64,000 nucleotides of DNA from Marisalimonas sp016777705 (GCF_047717795.1 NZ_CP159808.1:1488001-1552000), one strand, 5' to 3'; shown: positions 51,247-60,983, counted from the stretch's first letter. Notes: generated by a model not told the origin, from the letters alone. A program made the numbers and translations.

Positions 51247-53244
51247 TTATCCTTGGAGAAGTGTTAGTAAGTTTTGTTTAGAAGCATTAGCTTGGGCAAG
51301 CATTGATGTGGCAGCTTTTGTTAATATTTGAGCTTTTGTCATATTAGTTGTCTCCGCAGCAAAATCAGCGTCCTCAATTCTTGATTGAGAAGCTTTTGTA
51401 TTTATCTTCAATGTAGTCAAATTATTTATTTTAGCACCTATTCTGTTTTCAACAGCACCAAAAGAGGCTCTAAAACCTGATACTTTATCTATAGCAGCAT
51501 CAATATTAGCTAGTGAAGAGGTTGCGCCATTAAGTGTAGACACATTTACGCCACCTGATCCAGCCGTACCCATCTCACTTTGAGCTTCAAAACCAAGTTT
51601 TGCAAGCCCTGCATTATTAAGGTCTCCATCTTCTAACTTTATAAAGCCCCCATCTGTTGCTTCAAGCTCAATATTACCAAAAGCTGTTATATTGGCTGCA
51701 ACAGTAAGTGTTGTATTATCAGCATCACTAGCAGATGAAACAAAATCTACAGGAGAAGTAAGGTCAATTGTTATATTACCTCCAGCAGAGTCAAATAATT
51801 GCATCAATCCTGCTGGTGATGCAGAAGCAATTACTCCAACATTAGCTGTGTTAATCGCAGACGCAACTTGTAGTACCGAGCTCAGAGACGAAACTGCTAT
51901 GGCGTTTCCATTTACTTTAAATGATGTATCAGTTGGCGATTTGGAAAAATCCAAGCCTAGAAACATCGTTGTAGATGCTGTCGCAGTTACTCCACTTTTA
52001 GCAGATATTTCATTGATGGCAGCAGCTTTAGCTTGAGCTGTATCAAGTATAGTAGCACCAACTAATACATCATTGATTTTAATCTGGTCAGTTCTTGAAA
52101 GAATATCAGTAGTAACTGCAATACCTTTTGTATGCCCCTCTCCATTAGTTTCGTTGAGACCATAACTACCTAAACTGGTTGGAGTTGCTGTAGCTGCTTG
52201 AACATATCCATTAGCAAGGTTACCCAACTCAATTTTTACATCAGATCCATCAACATTAGATAATGAATAAAATCCTTCATAAGTATCAGCTGTAAGACCA
52301 ACACTACCAGGAGCATTTCCAGCAACAATAATCTGACCTCCATCATTGTTTGAAAGTATCAACGAGTTATTATTACCTAATGTTGCAACAACCCCAGCAA
52401 CGCTTTCATTAATTTCATCAACTACCTCCTGCATCGTACCTTTAACGCCTATTGTAACTCCTCCAACAGAGAAAGAGTTAGTCATTGTAAAGCTACTACC
52501 CATTTCAGCTCCCAAAACTTTGTTGAAAGCTGTTGCAACTGCGCCATGATTTAATGTGTTAGTATTTATAGCATTTGCTAACAATTCAGCTGCGTTTGAT
52601 GTACCAACAAGTGTGGCAGATTGAGTGCCAACATGGTTCTTACCATTAATTTTAATTGCGTCAACTGCAATTCCACTAACATCAACTAGTTCAATTCTTG
52701 AACTTGTGAATAGTTTAGTTCCCATACTAGCTGTCAAACCTAGATCCGAAGTTTTTGAGCTTTCCAAAACAACGTTTAATTGATCGACAGCATCTACACC
52801 TAATTGGAAATTTAGACTAGAATTAGTTCCATCTAGTAATTTAACACCATTAAAATTAGTGGTTAAAGCAATGTCATTTATTTCATTAGTTAATGCTGTG
52901 ACTTCTTCTTGTATAGCTATTCTATCTAATGAACTCAAAGTGCTGTTACCCGCTTGCACTGCCAGTTCACGCACTCTTTGTAAGATGTTTTCCATCTCAC
53001 CAAGTGCACCTTCAGCAGTTTGTGTCATTGAAATTGCATCATGACCATTTCTTATTGCGACAGCTAAACTTCTTACTTTAGCTTCCATTTTTGAAGCTAT
53101 TGCAGATCCAGCAGCATCGTCTGCGGCATGATTTATTCTTAATCCAGTTGATAATCTTTCGATAGCTTGTTCAGATTTAGAAAGTTGATCTGACATACTT
53201 TTTTGGGCCGTTAAAGCCGCAATATTAGTGTAAACACTTACCAT
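51247..53244 (-). CDS. Flagellin 3 (665 aa)
   Basis: A flagellin with conserved ends (STGLRINHAADDAAGSAIAS; RIEDADFAAETTNMTKAQIL) and a ~370-residue Ser/Thr/Val/Gly-rich centre with two flagellin-IN-like motifs (DAIKINGKNHVG, DQIKINDVLVG). I choose the ATG at 53242-53244 (MVSVYTNIAAL) because GGGAG lies 8 bases upstream. An in-frame GTG three codons earlier would sit on top of that site. It is a tandem paralogue of flagellin 4, with a near-identical N-terminal 130 residues. Confidence 0.95.
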   Translation of the reverse strand: MVSVYTNIAALTAQKSMSDQLSKSEQAIERLSTGLRINHAADDAAGSAIASKMEAKVRSLAVAIRNGHDAISMTQTAEGALGEMENILQRVRELAVQAGNSTLSSLDRIAIQEEVTALTNEINDIALTTNFNGVKLLDGTNSSLNFQLGVDAVDQLNVVLESSKTSDLGLTASMGTKLFTSSRIELVDVSGIAVDAIKINGKNHVGTQSATLVGTSNAAELLANAINTNTLNHGAVATAFNKVLGAEMGSSFTMTNSFSVGGVTIGVKGTMQEVVDEINESVAGVVATLGNNNSLILSNNDGGQIIVAGNAPGSVGLTADTYEGFYSLSNVDGSDVKIELGNLANGYVQAATATPTSLGSYGLNETNGEGHTKGIAVTTDILSRTDQIKINDVLVGATILDTAQAKAAAINEISAKSGVTATASTTMFLGLDFSKSPTDTSFKVNGNAIAVSSLSSVLQVASAINTANVGVIASASPAGLMQLFDSAGGNITIDLTSPVDFVSSASDADNTTLTVAANITAFGNIELEATDGGFIKLEDGDLNNAGLAKLGFEAQSEMGTAGSGGVNVSTLNGATSSLANIDAAIDKVSGFRASFGAVENRIGAKINNLTTLKINTKASQSRIEDADFAAETTNMTKAQILTKAATSMLAQANASKQNLLTLLQG

Positions 53245-53286
53245 TTTTTTCACTCCCAGTTAAAAAAAATAAATAATCTAGTATTA

Positions 53287-53312
53287 ATAACGACGTATTT
53301 AAAAAATGTTTA
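53287..53312 (-). promoter_or_regulatory. Sigma-28-like promoter of flagellin 3
   Basis: Minus strand TAAA (53309-53312), 14 bases, GTCGTTAT (53287-53294). The start codon is 43 bases further. It matches the elements of flagellins 1 and 4 and of fliD. Confidence 0.6.
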
Positions 53313-53329
53313 ATAAAAAAATAGAAAAA

Positions 53330-53364
53330 GCCACCTAGATAAGCTGGGACTTATCTTGGGTGGC
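53330..53364 (-). terminator. Terminator of flagellin 4
   Basis: A strong hairpin, GCCACCTAGATAAG with CTTATCTTGGGTGGC around a CTGGGA loop, followed on the minus strand by T5 and a further T7. It is 22 bases after the flagellin stop and separates flagellin 4 from the flagellin 3 promoter. Confidence 0.85.
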
Positions 53365-53385
53365 CTTTTACTCTTAGATCTCCAA

Positions 53386-55410
53386 TTATCCTTGAAGAAG
53401 AGCTAATAAGTTTTGTTTAGATGCGTTTGCCTGAGCTAACATGGATGTAGCGGCTTGTGATAATATCTGAGCCTTTGTCATGTTAGTTGTTTCAGCAGCA
53501 AAGTCTGCATCCTCAATTCTTGATTGAGCAGCTTGAGTATTAACTTTCAATGTTGTTAAGTTATTGATCTTTGCATCAATCCTGTTTTCAACAGCACCAA
53601 AGGACGCTCTGAAGCCTGACAGTTTATCCATTGCAGAGTCAATACTAGTCAATGCTGCAACAGCTCCGTCCATAGTTGAGAGGTTTACGCCGCCTGTGCC
53701 AGCACTTTCCATTCCACTCTGACCTATTAAACCAAGTTTTGCTAAACCTGAACCATCAGTGGTACCATCTGTTAACTTGATAACACCACCATCTTCAGAT
53801 GTTAAGGTTATATTACCACGTATTGTAAGATGAGCACCTGAAACTGCAGGTGTATATGACTTATTATCACCGTCAGTAACTGCTGTAATAAAACCAGCAA
53901 CAGTAATAGGACTGAATTTTATGTCACCTCCATTTTCATTTGTTAGCCTCAGTAAACCTTCACTTGTAGCGCTAGCAACAACTCCGAATGGACCTTTAGT
54001 CTGGTCATTAATTTCTGTAACAACATCAGAAACTGAGTCTTTACCATCAAGTAATACAAGTACTCCATTAATTTTAAGTGTACCGTCTGAAGCAGCTATA
54101 TTAAAGTCGAGTTCTAAATCTACAATTGTAGAAGCCTTTGCAGTTACTCCACTTTGATCTGATATCGCGTTAATAGCACTGGCCTTAGCTTGAGCAGTGT
54201 CAACTTTTGTAGCACCAACTTGAACGCCATTAATTTGGATGTCATCGGTAAGGGCTAATACATCTGTACTTACAACTAAACCCTTTGTTTTACCTTCACT
54301 GACTTCATTAAGACCAAATAAGCCCATATGAGTACCAGTTGCATCAGTTTCCTGAACATATCCATTGGCTAAGTTACCAAGTTCAATTTTTACAGCTGAC
54401 CCATCTATATTTTCCAATGAATACATACCTTCATAGGTATCTGCTGTAATACCAACTTGGTGAGAATCACCACCCACTATTATCTGATTACCACTAGTGT
54501 TAGATAAAATAAGTTGATTATTTTCACCTTTACTTGCTGTAATGTCTGCAACTTCTAAGTTTATTGCAGTTATAACGTCATCAAGGCTTGATTGAATAGC
54601 TATTGTTTCTGCTGTACCACCACTTGTAATAGAGAAAGTTGATGTCATGTTAAAATTACTTCCAACAGCTCCGCCTTCTACTCTGTTAAAAGCAGTAGCA
54701 ACAGCGCCGTGAGTAGCAGTATTCTCATTGATTGTCGAAGCTATAACTGCGGCACCAGTTAGTGTACCAACAGTAGTGCCCGTAACGGCAGCCGCTAAGA
54801 AGTCTTTACCATTAATTTTAATAGCGTCTGTATCCACATTTTGAACTGTACCAAGTACCACTCTACCACTAGTATATACATTTGCTCCCAATTTACCAGA
54901 CAAACCCAAATCTGAAGCACCAGCAGATTCAAGATCAACTGATAAAGAATCAGAAGCATTGACACCTACTTGAAAATTTACACTTGAAGATGAGCCGTCA
55001 AGAAGATTTACACCATTAAAGTTAGTACTACTTGCAATGGAATTTATTTCATCAGTTAATGCATCAACTTCTTGTTGAATAGCAGATCTATCAGTTTCAC
55101 TTAATGTATTATTACCAGCCTGAACTGCTAATTCACGAACTCTTTGTAAGATATTTTCCATCTCACCAAGTGCTCCTTCAGCAGTTTGTGTCATTGAAAT
55201 CGCGTCATGACCATTTCTTATTGCAACTCCTAAGCTTCTTACTTGAGACTCCATTTTAGAGGCTATTGCAGAACCAGCAGCATCGTCTGCAGCATGATTT
55301 ATTCTTAATCCAGTTGACAATCTCTCAATAGCTTGTTCAGATTTTGAAATTTGATCTGACATGCTTTTCTGAGCAGAAAGGGCACTAATGTTTGTATTTA
55401 TACTCGCCAT
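53386..55410 (-). CDS. Flagellin 4 (674 aa)
   Basis: Tandem paralogue of flagellin 3 and relative of flagellin 1. It starts MASINTNISALSAQKSM. The D0/D1 ends are typical (RLSTGLRINHAADDAAGSAI; IEDADFAAETTNMTKAQIL). The centre has two flagellin-IN-like motifs (DAIKINGKDFLA, DDIQINGVQVG) separated by long Ser/Thr-rich beta-type stretches that could be glycosylated. A sigma-28-like promoter precedes it and a strong terminator follows. Confidence 0.95.
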   Translation of the reverse strand: MASINTNISALSAQKSMSDQISKSEQAIERLSTGLRINHAADDAAGSAIASKMESQVRSLGVAIRNGHDAISMTQTAEGALGEMENILQRVRELAVQAGNNTLSETDRSAIQQEVDALTDEINSIASSTNFNGVNLLDGSSSSVNFQVGVNASDSLSVDLESAGASDLGLSGKLGANVYTSGRVVLGTVQNVDTDAIKINGKDFLAAAVTGTTVGTLTGAAVIASTINENTATHGAVATAFNRVEGGAVGSNFNMTSTFSITSGGTAETIAIQSSLDDVITAINLEVADITASKGENNQLILSNTSGNQIIVGGDSHQVGITADTYEGMYSLENIDGSAVKIELGNLANGYVQETDATGTHMGLFGLNEVSEGKTKGLVVSTDVLALTDDIQINGVQVGATKVDTAQAKASAINAISDQSGVTAKASTIVDLELDFNIAASDGTLKINGVLVLLDGKDSVSDVVTEINDQTKGPFGVVASATSEGLLRLTNENGGDIKFSPITVAGFITAVTDGDNKSYTPAVSGAHLTIRGNITLTSEDGGVIKLTDGTTDGSGLAKLGLIGQSGMESAGTGGVNLSTMDGAVAALTSIDSAMDKLSGFRASFGAVENRIDAKINNLTTLKVNTQAAQSRIEDADFAAETTNMTKAQILSQAATSMLAQANASKQNLLALLQG

Positions 55411-55756
55411 TTTATTTTACTCCAGTTTAAAATTTATTTATCTGTGAGTATTTACGACAGCTATGAAAAAAGTTTAGTGATCATAATATATTTGGCAAAG
55501 TTTTATCTTGTTTTCAACTTAGTTTATAACGTAAGCAAAATTCCTATTATCTTACTAAGATAAAGGATAGAGCTAAAAAATCAGATATTTTATAAAATTT
55601 CATTCTTAAATATCAAAAACGAAAACATTAATTCAACTTGTATTTTTTTAATTAAATACTAAGTCTAAATCAGTACATATTTTATGAGTGAAATATATAA
55701 ATTTTTCAGTAACATATTCATCGTTAAGATTATATTTGTATCAATTAAATAATTTA
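55411..55756. other. 346-bp intergenic region before flagellin 4
   Basis: Contains the flagellin 4 promoter (55451-55476) and an inverted repeat TATCTTA-C-TAAGATA at 55548-55562 that could be a regulator site. The rest, up to the fliD stop, is AT-rich. I see no gene or intrinsic terminator there. Confidence 0.5.
55451..55476 (-). promoter_or_regulatory. Sigma-28-like promoter of flagellin 4
   Basis: Minus strand TAAAC at its left end (TAAA 55473-55476), 14 bases, GTCGTAAA (55451-55458), 41 bases before the ATG. The 8-base TAAACTTT closely matches the FliA -35 TAAAGTTT. Confidence 0.6.
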
Positions 55757-58060
55757 TTAATCATTATTATTCATAGATTTAAAAAGATTGGTAAGATATT
55801 CACCAGTTGATTTCAAACTAGTAACTGCAGATTCCATTGCACTAAATTGTTGAATATATCTTGATCTAGTAGATTCAAATTTAGTGTCTAAATCAGCTAA
55901 TAAATTATTTTCTTTAGTAAGTTCGCTACTTAAGGTTGAAATTCTATTAGTAACAGAACCAGATGCAGTACTGTTTAACGATGTTGTAATATAAGATGTC
56001 AGCCTATCTAATAAGCTTTGTCCATAATAAACTGACCCAGTTGCACCTAACCCAGAATATTTAACTTTCATTCCAGCAGCATTTCCTGAAGCAATAGTAA
56101 ACGTATTATTAGTAATATCAGCTATCATTGAAACCCCGTCTAAAGTCGCTGAACCGGTAACTCCAGTTGTTGTTATTCCTGCACCTGTTGTCCCTACTGT
56201 TATTGAGCCTGTTGTGTTACTGGAAGGTGTAACTGAAGTTACAGTTTTAAATGTTTTAGAGCCAATTACCGTTGCATTGGCTGTTGGACCAGTGATCACC
56301 TCAGTTTGAGCATTTCCGGATAAGTCTGTTCCTACAACTGTATATGTATAACCACTCTCATTTCCACTGCCACTTGTAATTGACAATCTTTTACCAGCAT
56401 TATCAGTAAAAGAACCAGAACTTATAGAAGCACCATTTAAAGTTAAGGCTGATGAAGCAGTTCCTGATTGCGAAGTTGATATTGCGTCAGGATCTGCCGT
56501 TCCAGACATTTTTAAAAAGCTATCTAAGTTACTACCTATAGCATTTAAAACTACAGATGTAGTAGATCCAGTTGAACCAGAAGAAATTGAATAACTTCCA
56601 TTAGAATGTGTTACTAAAACAGTTTTACCAGCACTTGTTAGAGTGCTATCAGCATTCACTGCGGTCTGAATAGCTGTAGCAAGAGCTGCTTCTGAGGAAT
56701 ACTCAGCTGAAGGAATAGTTATTGTTCCAGAAGCTGTTCCATCCACTGTCAAGTTAATGGTATTGTTTGAACTTGTAACTCCTGGTGTTGTGTCACTACT
56801 TACCAAACCAGTGAACGCCCCAGAAACGTATGCTGTCATTGCATAAGCATAAGTACCTGCAGTTGGGTTGGAATTTGACCCTCCTGAAACAGATAATAAG
56901 CTTGATCCAGATGAATACATAGAGTTAAAAACGGCATCTAGAGAAGAAGGATTATTCACTAATGTGTTTTCTAATACTGTTGTATTAAGGCTTAAAAGAC
57001 CTGATCTTTCTGTTCTTACACCTAAATTAGATAAATAAACACTTGAGGAACCAAATCCTGGCAAAGCAGATGTTGTTAATGAATCAATTTGTTTTTTTAA
57101 ACTTTTTATAACTGTGTCGTCTGCTAATTCACCTTTATCATTTGTTGAATCTCCTCTAAATGTTTTAGCATTTAAGACTTCCTTAAGATTATTTATAGCT
57201 GTTACTAAACTTTGTAAATTTGAAGTAGCTTCCGCTGTATTAACAGATGCTGTCAAATTTGCAGTTGTACTTGTGGTTGCAGTTAAATTAACAGTATACC
57301 CCTCAAAAAGATCTGTAATTTCATTTGAAGAACGAGTTAACGTCATTCCATCAACAACTATTGTAGCGTCAACACCAGCAATTTTTTGTTTAGAAGAATT
57401 AGTTGAGGAATTATCAATACTTGACAAACCAGAGCCTGATGGATTTTCTGTAGCGGTAATGCGCAACGCATTTTCTTTTCCTTCATTAGACTTCAAGACT
57501 AAATTGTAAGTGTCGTCCCCTGATCCAATTATGCTAGCTGTAACTCCATAATTTAATGCATTTATTTTATCTCTTAGTGAAGCTAGAGTATCTGTACTAG
57601 CAACAGTCAAATTAGTTGAAGCAGTAGTAGCATTCGCCACAAAACTCCCGCTTGACCAATCCCCTCTTTCTAAAACTAATGATCCTGCACCGACAACATC
57701 TGTCGTAGCCGAATAGCCCGAAAATGCTAAAGTTTGTCCAGTTGCAAGTGCCGAAATTGTCATAGCTGAATTAAGTGTTTTCGCAGTAGACGGGTCTGTA
57801 ATAGTTGCATTTACCGCAGTACTATTTGATGAAACTGCAAGAGATGTTTTTCCAACTAAAGTACTTAAAGAGGATGAAAGCACAGATAAAGCGCTTTTCA
57901 CTTCACCAATAGCAGAAATAGAAGTTGTTTTATCATCAATTTTAGTTTGAATAGAGCTTGTTTGTGGTGTTTTTTCAGCCTCAACTAAACTGTCAACAAT
58001 CTGTGTAATATTTAATCCACTTCCAGATTGATTTATAGCACTTAAATAATCTACAGCCAT
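55757..58060 (-). CDS. fliD: Flagellar cap protein FliD
   Basis: FliD caps the filament and folds incoming flagellin. The N-terminal signature (SGSGLNITQIVDSLVEAEKT) and the C-terminal helical region (LLADLDTKFESTRSRYIQQF, then AMESAVTSL) are conserved. At 767 residues it is much longer than the usual 450-550. Extra length includes a module (56185-56460) with LTLNGA, YTYTVVGTD, AQTEVITGP, TFKTVTSVTPS and SITVGT that also occurs in flagellin 2 and FlgK. Confidence 0.93.
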   Translation of the reverse strand: MAVDYLSAINQSGSGLNITQIVDSLVEAEKTPQTSSIQTKIDDKTTSISAIGEVKSALSVLSSSLSTLVGKTSLAVSSNSTAVNATITDPSTAKTLNSAMTISALATGQTLAFSGYSATTDVVGAGSLVLERGDWSSGSFVANATTASTNLTVASTDTLASLRDKINALNYGVTASIIGSGDDTYNLVLKSNEGKENALRITATENPSGSGLSSIDNSSTNSSKQKIAGVDATIVVDGMTLTRSSNEITDLFEGYTVNLTATTSTTANLTASVNTAEATSNLQSLVTAINNLKEVLNAKTFRGDSTNDKGELADDTVIKSLKKQIDSLTTSALPGFGSSSVYLSNLGVRTERSGLLSLNTTVLENTLVNNPSSLDAVFNSMYSSGSSLLSVSGGSNSNPTAGTYAYAMTAYVSGAFTGLVSSDTTPGVTSSNNTINLTVDGTASGTITIPSAEYSSEAALATAIQTAVNADSTLTSAGKTVLVTHSNGSYSISSGSTGSTTSVVLNAIGSNLDSFLKMSGTADPDAISTSQSGTASSALTLNGASISSGSFTDNAGKRLSITSGSGNESGYTYTVVGTDLSGNAQTEVITGPTANATVIGSKTFKTVTSVTPSSNTTGSITVGTTGAGITTTGVTGSATLDGVSMIADITNNTFTIASGNAAGMKVKYSGLGATGSVYYGQSLLDRLTSYITTSLNSTASGSVTNRISTLSSELTKENNLLADLDTKFESTRSRYIQQFSAMESAVTSLKSTGEYLTNLFKSMNNND
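56185..56460 (-). repeat. Axial-protein module in FliD
   Basis: One complete unit of the module, with the leading ALTLNGA strand intact. It is the clearest of the five copies in this window and the closest to the phage-type modules I remember. Confidence 0.65.
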
Positions 58061-58089
58061 TTAAAAACCTAAATAATTGATATAAACTT

Positions 58090-58116
58090 ATAACGACATA
58101 TTTAATGCAATCTTTA
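58090..58116 (-). promoter_or_regulatory. Sigma-28-like promoter of fliD
   Basis: Minus strand TAAA (58113-58116), 15 bases, GTCGTTAT (58090-58097), 30 bases before the ATG. The same octamer is used by flagellin 3. Confidence 0.6.
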
Positions 58117-58212
58117 TGCCTTAATAAATTAAAAAGTATTGAAAATTGGACAAATCATTAATTTTCAATGACATTTAATAGAATTTATGTAGTATTTTTA
58201 ATGGAGCTAAAA

Positions 58213-59925
58213 ATGCTTAAAAAAACCAATATTAAAGTAATCTTAGATAGTTTTGTATTATTGCTGATTGCAGCTGCAGTAGGAACGATTGTTTCATTTG
58301 TTGCTCAATTATTCATGATAAGTGCAAAAAATATTTATCAATTTTTATTTTATAATGATGACTTTATTTTAAACTTAGACATAGGTGGTGTTTCATTAAA
58401 TATGATACCACTGCTTATATGCGTCCCATGCTCAATTATAGTTGGGCTATTAATGTACTGCTTAAAATTACCCAGATGGTTTGGGCCTGCAGACACAATT
58501 TATGCGGCTCACCATAGAGCAGGAACCCTTGATTTAAAAGGAGGGTTTGGCTCTACGTTAGCATCGTTCATATCTATTAGTGGCGGTGCATCAGTTGGAA
58601 TATACGGTCCTTTAGTGCATTTTGGGGCGACCGTGTCTTCATTTATTAGAAAGCAATCTTTTATTCCTAAAATACCACATGATATTATCATTGGAAGCGG
58701 TGTAGCTGCTGCAATTTCAGCTGGTTTTGGCGCGCCAATAGCAGGAATAATATTTGCCCATGAAACAGTTTTAAGGCATTTTTCAATGAAGGCTGTTGCG
58801 GCTTTAGCAATTTCATCTATGGCAGCAAATTTTTTTGCAAATGAAATAGGAATAGTCAGCCCACCTCTCCTGTTATCTGCAATAACATTTGAAATGAGTG
58901 AAATATTAACGAGTTTAGCTCTTATAGGTCCTTTAGCAGCCATAATAGCTATATGCTTTATGAAATTAATCATTTTTTTAGGAACTATTCCGTCAAAAAT
59001 AAAGTTGCAACCTTGGCAAGCGCCATTAATTGCTGGATTTGCCTGCGGAATATGTGGAATGATTTTTAGTGAAATTTTAGGTTTAGGAACTGAAACGCTA
59101 ATGTCAGTTATTACAAGTGAACAAAATATAAAATACCTTTTTGCACTTTTAGTAGGTAAATTAATATTAACTAGTGTATGCATCGGATTTGGTTTTTTTG
59201 GAGGTACATTTTCACCAGCACTTTTCTTAGGTGGTGTTTTAGGTGCATTAATTTTTCAGTTGCCTATTACGTCAACAAATCCTGATTTACTTTCAGTGCT
59301 TGCTGTTTCTGGAATGGCTGCTGTTTCTAGCTCAGTTATTGGAGCTCCAATAACAGCCATAATATTAGTACTCGAACTTACAAGTTCGTATGAATATGCA
59401 ATTGCTGCAACATTTCCAATTGTGATTTGTTCATTCATAACAAGTAGAACTTTTGGCAATAGTTTGTTTGATAAACAACTTATTTCGAGAGGAGTTGCAA
59501 TCACAAATGGTAGAGAACAAATACTATTGAATGAAGTTTTAATTAATGACTATGTAGACAAAAGATATACTAAACTTGATGGCAAAACCTCAATAGATAA
59601 TGCAATTAAAATATTAACAAAAGCAAACACGACCGAAGGTTACATAGTTTCAAAAGACGATAAATACATTGGGAAGATTAGCTTAATTAATTTAATTAAT
59701 AAAAAAAAACCAGGTATAATCAATTATGTTGAAACAAAAGAATTAGTGATTGATCCAAGTTCTAATTTGATGTTCGTAATTAAAAAACTATCTAGTTTTG
59801 TAGGCGAGAGTATTCCTATTGTGAATAAAAAAACTGGAAAAATGAATGGAATTATATCAGAAAACGATGTTTTAAAAGCATATTTAGAAATTTCTAACGA
59901 AATCAATCAAATAGAAAAGCATTAA
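58213..59925 (+). CDS. ClC-family anion channel/transporter with CBS domains
   Basis: A ~570-residue membrane protein with the ClC motifs GGTFSPALFLGG and FGAPIAGIIFAHE, followed by two C-terminal CBS domains (near 455-565). The usual GREGP gate loop reads GIYGP, so the gating glutamate is replaced by Tyr. I choose the ATG at 58213 (MLKKTNIKVIL) because GGAG lies 8 bases upstream. An upstream frame start at 58168 would add 15 residues. It has no evident flagellar role, although it lies between fliD and fliS. Confidence 0.88.
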   Translation: MLKKTNIKVILDSFVLLLIAAAVGTIVSFVAQLFMISAKNIYQFLFYNDDFILNLDIGGVSLNMIPLLICVPCSIIVGLLMYCLKLPRWFGPADTIYAAHHRAGTLDLKGGFGSTLASFISISGGASVGIYGPLVHFGATVSSFIRKQSFIPKIPHDIIIGSGVAAAISAGFGAPIAGIIFAHETVLRHFSMKAVAALAISSMAANFFANEIGIVSPPLLLSAITFEMSEILTSLALIGPLAAIIAICFMKLIIFLGTIPSKIKLQPWQAPLIAGFACGICGMIFSEILGLGTETLMSVITSEQNIKYLFALLVGKLILTSVCIGFGFFGGTFSPALFLGGVLGALIFQLPITSTNPDLLSVLAVSGMAAVSSSVIGAPITAIILVLELTSSYEYAIAATFPIVICSFITSRTFGNSLFDKQLISRGVAITNGREQILLNEVLINDYVDKRYTKLDGKTSIDNAIKILTKANTTEGYIVSKDDKYIGKISLINLINKKKPGIINYVETKELVIDPSSNLMFVIKKLSSFVGESIPIVNKKTGKMNGIISENDVLKAYLEISNEINQIEKH

Positions 59926-59941
59926 TTCTTTGAGAAATAAT

Positions 59942-59968
59942 TAAACATAAATTTAGTCATACCGTACT
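59942..59968 (+). promoter_or_regulatory. Weak sigma-28-like element before fliS copy 2
   Basis: TAAA (59942-59945), 15 bases, ACCGTACT (59961-59968). It matches the shared element only partly, 41 bases before the ATG. Tentative. Confidence 0.3.
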
Positions 59969-60008
59969 AATTAATAGAATTAATTATATTTTTGCTGAGG
60001 ATTAGCCA

Positions 60009-60395
60009 ATGAATTATAATGCGTCAATGAAACACTATATCACTGATGATATTGCTGGAAAAACATCAAATCTTAACCCTCATAAAATTATAGAAGAAGT
60101 ATTAAAAGACCTTAAAAAGAATATGGAAACTTTGGCTTATTCTTTAGATAATGAACCAGTTATTTCGTCTATCAAGTCAAATAGTTTTTCCAAATCATTG
60201 ACAGCTATTTATATTCTACAGTCTAGCTTAGACTTTGAAGCAGGTGAAGAAATTGCTACGAACCTGTTTAATATATATGAATTTTGTAAAACCGGCATTA
60301 TTAAAGGTTTCACACAACGAAAATCAAAATTAGTGTACGACGCAATTCCCCCAATTGATGAAATTTTAGATGGTTGGAAACAAATTAAACGATAA
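60009..60395 (+). CDS. fliS: Flagellin chaperone FliS, copy 2
   Basis: A second FliS of 128 residues with the core LTAIYILQSSLDFEAGEEIA, then LFNIYEFCKTGIIKGFTQRK and the end ILDGWKQIKR. It is clearly homologous to copy 1 (34384-34815) but divergent in the first 50 residues. Two FliS proteins may serve different flagellins or secretion partners. Confidence 0.85.
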   Translation: MNYNASMKHYITDDIAGKTSNLNPHKIIEEVLKDLKKNMETLAYSLDNEPVISSIKSNSFSKSLTAIYILQSSLDFEAGEEIATNLFNIYEFCKTGIIKGFTQRKSKLVYDAIPPIDEILDGWKQIKR

Positions 60396-60400
60396 TACTA

Positions 60401-60976
60401 TTGATTTTTAAAAAAAAAAGTATAATTAAAAAATATGTATGTTTAATATTATATAATAAATTATATTCTTATTTTAAATCAATAGGTGATAAATTGTCTA
60501 AGTATTGTCCAGAGTGGATTTTCAGTAGTTTAGCGGCACAAACAAGTAAAGAATTTTTATCATCGAATAATTCCATTGCCGCTATATCTAGAAAATATTC
60601 TCAAGAAATTAACGATAAATATAATGAAGTTAAACCTGAAGAGTTAATTGCCTTAGCTGAAAATATACTTCAATTTTTATCTGAGATTGAAGCTGGTGAA
60701 GAAGCTGTTAACTACATTAATGACTATTTACATTATAGAGTTATATTTGAAAGTAATGGTAGCGAAAGAAAATTGTCAGGTATGTTCTCATCTGCTTTCG
60801 ACGGCTTGAAGGTAAAGGATTATAATTTTGACAAATGTTTCAAAATATTTAAAGCAACTGTGTTCAGTATCAGAAATGAAGCTTTACCCAAAGCAGAGCC
60901 AGGTTGGTTAATAACAGATGTAGAAGATATTAATTGGGTGGGCGAAGCTATAAATAAAGAAACAGATTTATTCTAA
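60401..60976 (+). CDS. Unknown protein after fliS copy 2
   Basis: A 191-residue frame with no in-frame ATG near its start. Translation must begin at TTG, either at 60401 or more likely at 60494 (after AGGTGA), giving about 160 residues. The product is helical, acidic and without membrane segments or Cys clusters. It follows fliS by 5 bases and converges on flgL. I do not recognise a family. An export chaperone is one possibility from position only. Confidence 0.5.
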   Translation: MIFKKKSIIKKYVCLILYNKLYSYFKSIGDKLSKYCPEWIFSSLAAQTSKEFLSSNNSIAAISRKYSQEINDKYNEVKPEELIALAENILQFLSEIEAGEEAVNYINDYLHYRVIFESNGSERKLSGMFSSAFDGLKVKDYNFDKCFKIFKATVFSIRNEALPKAEPGWLITDVEDINWVGEAINKETDLF

Positions 60977-60983
60977 CCAAATT

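Noticed and set aside
55490..55505. Plus-strand TTGGCA-like element near flagellin 4
   Set aside because: The -12 position reads TC instead of GC and there is no plus-strand gene downstream.
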